Part shown: positions 56,539 through 64,000 of the stretch, piece after piece | Layout: every line of letters begins with the position of its first letter | How positions within the stretch are numbered: position 1 is the stretch's first letter | NCBI GenBank assembly: GCA_029891385.1 | Contig: CM057225.1 | Location: forward strand, 80,501,887-80,565,886 | Direction: 5' to 3' | Length of the DNA stretch: 64,000 nt | Source of the DNA: Erythroxylum novogranatense | Lineage: Eukaryota > Streptophyta > Magnoliopsida > Malpighiales > Erythroxylaceae | Program-made: the position numbers and the translations under genes | The notes under the pieces: generated by a model | What the model was told of the DNA's origin: nothing | Database searches by the model: none | The model's input: the letters and a program-made list of their open reading frames with translations, nothing else

Positions 56539-59015
56539 TGACCTTGGCCGATGACGGTTTGCTTTTCTTCACTCTCGCTTCATTCTCGCTATTTTCTTGC
56601 TTCATCGCATTTTCTTGCTCGGGCCATGGAAGCTTTTTGGCGCAGTAAACCCCCATCGCTTTCACTAAATAGGTACGCCCCTTCCTCCATTCTCCTTCTT
56701 CTAAATTTCTCCGAGTGAGTTATGTCGCTCATCGTTCCCGGGGGGTTTCTTCTAGCGATAGTACCGAGGAGAGGTCGCCGGGTTATGGTTTGAGCGACTC
56801 GATGTCGAGGTTGGAGGATGTCAAGAGATCACAACGAACGAGCGGAAAGACGGATGGTGGTGAGGAACCGCCTGGTAGATCGAGGATGTCCGCGCGGAGT
56901 CGAGGCGGCCTTGCTCGTGAATAATGTTCCTCGACCGGAGCCCAGATTGGCTTCCGGGATGAAGGGATTGACGACGGCAGATGGATGGTTCGCCGTCTTG
57001 AGCATTTTTTCTTGCTGAGGCTTCGAGGCTACCATACGCTACCGATCGTGGACGGCGTGCATCGGTTATCGCTGAGGTCGAGCTGCATTCCTCCGAACGG
57101 TGAGGTTCATCAATGGCTCGCCTCGTTATGCCACCAATTTGCTGCCTACCGATCAATATCTTGCGCTACTTCGAGGATGAGCCGAGTTCGATCTCGAGCG
57201 GGATCCTCTTCGATGTATAAGGATGCTCCGTATCGCCAAATGACGCTTGACAAAATTACCTACCGGACTAAGTATTTCAGGAGGCCACCGGGGCTTCTTC
57301 CGAGCCCCACCAGGAGGTATCCCCAAGCCGAGCTGTGGAACGATTCGTCAAGTCTTTTCCTTTCCAGTGGAGGAATCGGTAGTTAACTATATAAAGGAAC
57401 TCGCCAAGATAGCTTTTTACTCGCTTATTTCCTGGATACGGCGGGGGCTTCGCCAACTTTTTTGATCGACCCCGCCACAAGTTAAGCGGCTAGAGAGGAA
57501 ATCGCCTCACCTGGCTGACCCTCACAATAATTGCTTCCTTGTTTGTAGGTTTTTGCTCAATTGCTAACTCTGCTTTCTTTTTCAGGCAAAGAATGGTCAA
57601 GGTTCATGCTCGCCTGCCCCCTAAGACCGGCAAAGGCAAGAGGTCGCCAGCCTTCCGAGGTTGTGAAGCGCTGATAGAGGAGAGGCTAGTTCGCCGTTGT
57701 CCGCCTGCTGCTTCCCACCGCGAATGCTCAGCGGCGATTTCGAGCTATTTGTCACCACTGTGGTCGCCCCACCCGTCCGATCATGGCTGTGACCGGGAAG
57801 GGAAGAGGTCGAAGGCTCAAGAGGAGGAGATTGGTCAAGTGCCGACCAAGCCTCGCTCGCTCGCCAAGTGAAGGATCTCGCCGCCCCTGCTGCCGCTTGT
57901 CCTCGGGTCGATCGCCCTCTCGACGGCCGCCCTTCGGCGGTCGAACGACCTTCCCGCCCTTCCGCCAATCCAAAGGGAAGGGAAAACGGGTGACGCCGAA
58001 AGCTGGGAGTCTTTGATCAAACCGCCCAGAGGCTCCTCGATCACACCTCGATGTGTCTCGCCACATCATGGAAAGATTACTCCTCATGGACGGGAGATAT
58101 TTGACCGTAAGAGTAATTCAAATGGCGCCTCGCTTATGTGGTTTCTCAAGGCGCAGAATGTCGCTCGAGGCGGTGCAGCTTGAGGTTCCGGACCAGAGGT
58201 CAAGGCCTCAAAGGTGTGGAAACTCAAGGACAAGCCGCTTGAGGTGGAGGAGGAGAGGATGTTCTCAAGGCTCAAAATTCTCTCTGGAGGAGGAGAAGAA
58301 AATTCGGAGGAAGCGCCAATGTTTTGAAGGCCCAAGTTGACACGGGAGGAGGAGATGCGCTACTGAGAGCCTGGGCCACTGTGGAGGAGCTCGAAAGGTA
58401 AAGGCTATGGCGGAGAGGAGCAGATTATCCGAGGAGTATGCAACTTTGAGAGGGCCGTGGAGCCTGAGAGGGTGCTGAAGAGAAATCCTCCCGGATCACG
58501 CCCAGATCGAGGAGATCCTAAGGAAGGAGCGCGGATCACGCCCAAACCGAGGAGGCGCCGAGGAGGAGCGGCCTCGACTAAGGAGCAAAGGATCGGGCGA
58601 TCGAGCGATGACAGAGGCGATTCTGCGGAGGAGGTTTGAGTACCTCACGACCGGCCATTATGATATTAAAGAACCGCTATGACGCCTGCTCCTCGAGGGC
58701 TCTGACGGTCCTCGCTTGATGAGTTTGTCGGCCGCTGATTCCTAACGCTATTGGCCTTTCTGAGAGGAAGTGAAAGAGAGAGCCGAGGAGGACCGGGAAC
58801 CGCCCCGGGAGGAGTTGGACCTCGCTCGAAGAGGAGGACGAGCCTCAGATTTACACTTCATGGCCGCCTCCTCGAACCTCCGCCTCGCTCGCTTTTCCAC
58901 CGCCCGGCTTCCCTCACGTATTCTCCTGATATTCTCCTTCTCCGCTTACCGCTTGTAGCTCCCTCCCTTTTGTAAACTCACCTGGTCGGGCCAGTGACTG
59001 TGATCAACTCATAGA

Positions 59016-59021
59016 AATAAA
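59016..59021 (+). terminator. Polyadenylation signal of the Tat-B antisense unit
   Basis: AATAAA within CTCATAGAAATAAAATTCTTTTCTTC, at the same place relative to the antisense unit as in Tat-A. Confidence 0.5.
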
Positions 59022-59339
59022 ATTCTTTTCTTCAATCGACTTCCATGTTTTCTTCTTCTTTTTTCGCCATAGTAGTCTAGCTTCTAGTTTGGTAAAGTCG
59101 CTTGTAGTCAAGAGCTTACCTGGCTCGGTCTTTGGCTGTGATAAACTTGATATGAATATACCTTTGTTTTTGTATTTCATCTTCTCGCTATTTTTTCAAA
59201 GTCGATTCTCGTGCTTGTCCTTTGCTTGGATGCGATTAGGATTAAGTGTTACGGGCGGTCGATCGGTGTCGAGGTCGGGTCGTAGTCGGGTCCTAGGTCC
59301 CGAGGGTCTTGTCTTGGCGATCGGCCGACCTAGTGGGGT

Positions 59340-60145
59340 CCCAGATCCCGTCCCGGCGACCCTACCAATCAAGTCGATCTACGAAGATACCGAGCGAGGT
59401 CCTGTGATCCTGTCTCGGCGACCGATCAATCAAGTCGATCTATGGAGTTATCGAGCGGGGTCCTGTGGATCTTGTCTCATGACCACCGAATCAAGTCGAT
59501 CTATGGAGTTACCGAGCGAGGTCCTGTGGATCTTATCTCATGCGAATCAATCAATCAAGTCGATATATGGAGTTACCGAGCGAGGTCCTGTGGATCTTGT
59601 CCTGGCGACCGACCGACCGAAGTCGATCTATGGAGTTATCGAGCGAGGACCCAGGGATCTTGTCTGGCGACCGACCGATCAAGTCGATCTATGGAGTTAC
59701 CGAGCGAGGTCCCAGGATCTTGTCTCGCGACCAATCAAGTCGATCTATGGAGTTACCGAGCGAGGTCCCTGTGGATCTTGTCTCATGACCGACCGAATCA
59801 AGTCGATCTATGGAGTTATCGAGCGAGGACTCGTGGATCTTGTCTCGGCGACCGATCGATCAAGTCGATCTATGGAGTTACCGAGCGAGGTCCTGTGGAT
59901 CTTATCTCGGCGATCGATCAATCGAGGTCGATCTATGAGTTACCGAGCCAGTCCTGTGGATCTTGTCTCGGCGATCGAATCAATCAAGTCGATCTATGGA
60001 GTTATCGAGCGAGACCCGGATCTTGTCTCGCGATCGAATCGAATCAAGTCGATCTATGGAGTTACCGAGCGAGGTCCTGTGGATCTTTTCTCATGCACCG
60101 AATCAATCAAGTCGATCTATGGAGATTTGCCGAGTGATGGTCGAT
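59340..60145. repeat. Tat-B minisatellite, about 60-bp units
   Basis: About thirteen units with core CAAGTCGATCTATGGAGTTACCGAGCGAGGTCCTGTGGATCTTGTCTCGGCGACCGATCAAT; GTCGATCTA words near 59373, 59434, 59497, 59561, 59625, 59682, 59741, 59804, 59863, 59928, 59989, 60048 and 60112. It is the reverse complement of the Tat-A array. A 362-codon open frame (59089-60177, plus) runs through it because the unit is close to a multiple of three. Confidence 0.95.
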
Positions 60146-60179
60146 TGACTTTCCATTCTTTGCCAAACGTAACGTGAAC

Positions 60180-61560
60180 TTGTTATTGCCAAGAAATCGA
60201 ACCCATTTATCGATGAAAACGAGGATGCGGGTCGTTAAAAACTCCGCTCGGTGGACAGGAAAAAGGTACCAGATGTATATAAAATGATAACAAGGAAAGA
60301 TTAACTAACATAAACACTTGTCATTGGTAGAAAGTTTTCGTGTTTTGTGAGTTCCATGGTCTTGTATAATCTTCCTTTCTCATCGCTATGATGTAAGAAC
60401 CATGCCCGCTTGCTTAATCACCGACAGGTCCTTCCCACGCCTCGTCCGAAGCTCGATGCTTTTCAGCCTCGCCAGAAGACGATCCTCCGACCTTTACATT
60501 TCTGCTTAACCTTCGTTGTAGAACTTGGTCGCCACCGATGGCTTCCGAGCGAAGCACGCCTTTCTCTCGTCCTCACTAAGGAGAACGAGCTCGCTCGGGC
60601 TTCATCATTTTGCTCTTCCTCGTAACCCGACACCTCTCGATTAGTAATGCCGCCTCAATCGGAACCAGAGCTTCGCCAAGATCATCCAAACGGCGTTTCA
60701 CCTGTGGGCCCCATTCGTGTGGTTCTATATGCCCACAATACTTCATCTACTTCTCTACCTGTGTCTTTCTCCGCCCAGCGCTTTCGAGGGCGCTTCATTA
60801 TCTTTTGTTGGTGTTTTCGCGAGACCGTTACATTGGGATGGGCGACTGGTTAACCGTAGCTCGATTTTTAGCCGACCGCAGAAATCTCTAAATTTGTCGT
60901 TATCGAATCGCCGCCGTTATCCGTGATCAACACCATAGGCATCCCGCGGCATAGTATGTTTTTCTTTATGAAGCTTTCCATTTTCCCCTGCTATCAGAAT
61001 GATGCATCGCTTCTACCCACTTAGTGAAATACTCTATCGCCACTATCAGAATTTCTTTTGTCCGGACCGAGGGGAAAGGCCCCAAGATATCCATTCCCTA
61101 TTGAGCGAAAGGGATAGGATGGCTTACGATCTGATTCGCTTTGGCGTCCGGTGAGACAGTCGTTGCTTTCCGCAAGCCTCGCACCGGCCGACCTTTTCTC
61201 GCAATCTCTTCTCATCGCTTGCCAAGAGTACTTCGCTCGATCAACCGTGAGCCAACATTCTCGCCTCTATGTGATTTCCGCACATCCCTTCATGGACTTC
61301 AACCATTGCTCGCTTCGGCTTCTTCCTCATTCAGATCGGCAATGGCCAACAGAGATCGCTTATATAGAGCCTCGCTGACGACCGTGTATTCTACCGCCTT
61401 CCTCCTTAGCTTCGGCCTCGATGGATCTTCCTGCTGCTTTCCTTCTAAAAGGTATTGCATGATCGGCTCGCCCAAATTTTGGCCGACGCAGATTTACATT
61501 GAGAACTTCCCGCCTTCTAATGCTAGCCGGTTTAGTCGCTCGACTGTATTATTGTTTACG
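60180..61560 (-). pseudogene. Tat-B integrase
   Basis: On minus: the zinc-region words, a CQRF-like run and SYPF near 61110-61200, GNGYLGAFPLGPDKRNSDSGD around 61040-61110 (start of the core), a region with the ITDNG-like block near 60915, then LWAYRTT encoded near 60716-60740, and the C-terminal part to about 60340. One piece (61021-61215) is open. Frameshifts are present. Neighbours and order match Tat-A. Confidence 0.82.
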
Positions 61561-62400
61561 ATCACGATCGAAGCCATTTTGAGAGCGCGTCCGCTTTAGC
61601 ATTCGAGCTCGCTTATTCTCATTGATTGAATATCGTCCAAATTGCTCAATTCCCGATTTACCACTCCAGATACTTGATCATGTTATTTCCTCGCCTCATA
61701 CTCCCTTGACTTGGCCGACCACCACTATCGTCGCTATATATCTTCGGATGTTTCACCTCCATCTCCCTGCTAGTTGGAGGCCGCCTATCGTATTCCTCGT
61801 AGATCGCCTCATTATCGAGGCCTCAATTCTAAATTAAGGGCGATTCCACTTTTTCTTCCAGATGGGCTGATTAGCACTACCCCGGCCCGATCCTTCTAGA
61901 TTGATGACCCACAACTAACAAGTTCCAGGGGAACTGCCGTCTCAAGCTCCTGCTGGCTCATCTCGCAATGAAATCCGCCAACACTTGGCTTTTAATGGTC
62001 GTAAGGGTCTTGATTGAATATCGAATCCTCCCCAGCTTCTACCACCACTTTACCAAATTCCGAATTCGAGGTTTCGGGCTTTGGAGGCAATCGCCGAGGG
62101 GTTGATCACCCATACCTCAACGGTGTGACTTTGGAAGTAAGGTCTCGCTCGGCGCCATTATCAAAGAGAGTGTTAACTTCTACGGGCGCCAGATCGCTGT
62201 CTTGGCCAACACTTTGTCGACGTAGTAGACGGGTGTTGCTCGCCTTCTTCCGAACGGATAAGTACCGCACCGATCGAATTCTTCCGTGACCGCCAATATA
62301 AAATCGTGGTTTCTCCGTCAGCCATTGCGTAATGTGGTCTAGACAAATATCGCTTCAAGTGTTGGAAAGCTTTTTCAGACTCATCCGCCATTGAAACCGG
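61560..62400 (-). pseudogene. Tat-B RNase H
   Basis: The open piece 62173-62391 reads SEKAFQHLKRYLSRPH, ETTILYW, SIGAVLIRSEEGEQHP, the gypsy RNase H start with the A-V-L-x-R-x-E-G pattern. The remainder down to about 61560 continues in broken frames. Confidence 0.78.
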
Positions 62401-63310
62401 GTTACATTCGCTTCCTCAGACCTTAAAAATGGAAGGCACTTGTCTCCCAATCTAGAAATGAATCGCCAAATAAACTATCCGCCGCACAAGATCTGAACGC
62501 CTTTCAAGTATTGTATAAGGCATCCAGATGATGGCCTCAATCTTCTTGGGATTAGCTTCGATTCCCACCGAAAGGATCATAAACCCTGTGAATTTTCCGG
62601 ATGCCACCCCAAACACGCATTTTTCCGGGTTTAACTTCATCTAGAATTTATTCAAGGTCCGAAGACTTTTGAGATCTTGCACATGCTTCGCCGTCCGCCT
62701 TACTTTTTACCACCATATCATCCACATAAGCTTCCACCGTCCGCCCATTCGTTGTTTAAAGACTTCGTGACGAGCCGTTGATAGGTCGCCTGCTGCTTTT
62801 TCAGCCGAAAGGCATTACTTGATAGCAAAAGTGCCTTGGTCGGTTATGAAGGCGGTCTTTTCTTCGCCTTCCACGCCATTTGGATCTGATGATAACCCGA
62901 GAAGGCATCCAGAAGTCGAGCAACTCATGGCCTCAAGTGGAGTCCACTAATTGATCGATCTTAGTAATGAAAGTCGTCCTTTGACACGCTTTGTTTAGGC
63001 CGCTGAAGTCTATACACATCCTCCATTTCCGCTTCTTCTTTTTACTAACACCACGCTGGCGAGCCACTCAGTACTTGACTTCTCGATGAAGCCGCCTCCA
63101 GCCCTTCGCCACTTCCTTCTCGATCACCCTCGCCGTTCTTTGCTCGACATCGCTTTTTTGTCCGATCGGCTTATAGTCATGCCGAATGCCGAGGGAATGA
63201 GATGTGACCGATCGAGAGATTCTCGCATGTCGCTTCGTACCCAAGCCAAGACCGATTTGTTTTCCACCGCATACCAGGATTTCTTTAACCAGTCCCCTAC
63301 GCATTTCTGG
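62400..63310 (-). pseudogene. Tat-B reverse transcriptase
   Basis: On minus from 63304: SLGIRHDYKPIGQKSDVEQRTARVIEKEVAKGWRRLHREVKY, the approach to RT. Then KKRKWRMCIDF near 63000-63045, the catalytic YVDDM encoded at 62714-62728 (Asp pair intact), and MKLNPEKCVFGVASGKFTGFMI at 62575-62640. Two pieces are open for 60-78 residues. Frameshifts separate them. Better preserved than in Tat-A. Confidence 0.88.
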
Positions 63311-63399
63311 AGCCTAGGTTTGTAAACTTAGAGGTCACTTTGTCCAAAGACGACTTTTTATGCTTTCTTCCACCGGGTTTATTCTTTCCACCTCTTCGT

Positions 63400-63830
63400 C
63401 ACCTCTCACATCTAGAGAGCTCGCCAAGATTACCGCCCATCTAATGTCTTCGCTCTCTGCAAGTAGCATTCCCTAGCAATTTTCTCATTGACCGACAACT
63501 CAACTCCGTGGGTGCTCAAACTTAATAACCGGTAGTAAGTGGAGACGACCGATCCGAGGGCATTTTGTGTAGCCCTGCCGATTATCGCGTTATACCCCAT
63601 GGAATTTAACAACTAGGAACTCAACGCCCTTTCTATTTGGCAAGGCTTCACCAACTTCACTTTCAAATTTACCCGAGCGAACGGTAGTCGACGCCCGGCC
63701 ACTCCTCGATGGGGCCGTCAGAGGTAATAGGCGCTTCGGTACCTTCATTTGCTTGAAGGCTTCATAGTACAAAGAAGTCGATCGAGCTCCCCGTGTCAAT
63801 CATTACCCGCTTCACCTCGATCCGTCCATA
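63400..63830 (-). pseudogene. Tat-B aspartic protease
   Basis: On minus, VMIDTG is encoded near 63790-63810, followed by LYYEAFKQMKVP, RLLPLTAP, GVEFLVVKFHG, YNAIIGRATQNALGSVVSTYYRL and VNEKIARECYLQRAKT (63430-63799), the full length of the Tat protease domain in two or three frames. D-T-G is kept. Upstream the gag-protease spacer begins and runs off the window. Confidence 0.85.
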
Positions 63831-64000
63831 TTCGTGTTTACCACGAGGCATCGCTACGAGGACAACTTATTCCTTTCGAGGTCGACTCATCGAATGATAT
63901 CATTTCGCCACTCTCCTCACTTTTTGGTGGATGGGTCCCGGTCACCTGCTTGGCATACCTTTTTCTCCCTCATCGGTGGAGCCCCGCTGCATTTCCACCG
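63830..64000 (-). pseudogene. Tat-B gag-protease spacer, cut by window end
   Basis: Minus-strand frames contain a PPKSEE-like and an IHQKV-type run matching the region before D-T-G in Tat-A (about 46280-46430). The rest lies outside the window. Confidence 0.55.

Larger units (their letters stand above)
56533..59021 (+). pseudogene. Tat-B antisense ORF unit (aORF)
   Basis: A plus-strand unit, antisense to Tat-B pol, running from the TATA box to AATAAA at 59016-59021. Open pieces include 56985-57386 (GEVHQWLASLCHQF, YKDAPYRQ, PPGLLPSPTRRYPQAELWNDSSSLFLSSGGIGS), 57247-57465, and the Glu/Arg-rich pieces 58053-58340 and 58457-58639, the latter probably coiled coil. Wording agrees with the minus-strand unit of Tat-A, so both descend from one gene. 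The middle resembles PF04195-like antisense proteins of Tat elements (inferred). Frameshifts interrupt it. The true start and any introns are not resolved; an ATG at about 56722 (MSLIVPGGF) is one candidate. Confidence 0.6.
55605..64000 (-). mobile_element. Tat-B: second Tat-type gypsy element, inverted, runs out of window
   Basis: A minus-strand element of the same family as Tat-A. From left to right in the window: 3' LTR, polypurine tract, antisense unit (on plus), minisatellite, integrase, RNase H, RT, protease. The gag and 5' LTR lie beyond 64000. The distance from LTR to minisatellite is about 3.3-3.4 kb in both elements. Several motifs are better kept than in Tat-A (YVDDM, WAYRTT). Confidence 0.9.

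Noticed and set aside
59089..60177. Annotating the 362-codon frame as a protein-coding gene
   Set aside because: It is carried by a 60-bp tandem repeat whose period keeps any stop-free frame open; no independent support.

Overview
The window looks like intergenic DNA from a flowering plant with a repeat-rich genome. The evidence is its content: Ty1-copia, Ty3-gypsy (Tat, Athila-like, chromovirus) and L1-type LINE elements, a tRNA-derived SINE and a small inverted-repeat DNA transposon. No certain host gene, rRNA, tRNA gene or CRISPR array was found. Nearly all coding material belongs to mobile elements and is broken by stops and small indels, so most coding entries are given as pseudogenes. 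The species cannot be named from the sequence.

Left block (1-13856). An old minus-strand copia element (Copia-1) is cut by a complete minus-strand copia element (Copia-2, 2132-11732). Copia-2 has two LTRs of about 2.1 kb, a CTCTT target duplication, a Met-tRNA-type primer site and a polypurine tract. A probable solo LTR (about 15-927) interrupts the Copia-1 reverse transcriptase. A 100-N assembly gap follows (13857-13956).

Middle block (13957-44293). This part is AT-rich. It holds an almost full-length plus-strand L1-type LINE (14087-19509) with a 16-bp target duplication, then Athila-like gag and protease remains. Next come the 3' end and a long LTR of a chromovirus, and a putative Athila env-like remnant. 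A copia RT/RNase H relic is split by a 1.1-kb inverted-repeat element (29211-30355). Further right are a SINE (about 32722-32928), a cluster of GGTGAC/GTCACC palindromic repeats (36260-36850), a minus-strand LINE RT relic, and a decayed plus-strand copia element (about 39620-44020) containing microsatellites and a local duplication.

Right block (44294-64000). GC content rises sharply. Two gypsy elements of one Tat-type family face each other tail to tail: Tat-A on plus (44294-54535, both LTRs present) and Tat-B on minus (55605 to beyond the window end). They are separated by about 1.07 kb of minus-strand LINE RT/RNase H sequence. Both carry gag-pol, then a minisatellite of about 60 bp, then a transcription unit antisense to gag-pol that has its own TATA box and polyadenylation signal in each copy. 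These antisense units, the inverted-pair architecture and the shared minisatellite are the most interesting parts of the window.
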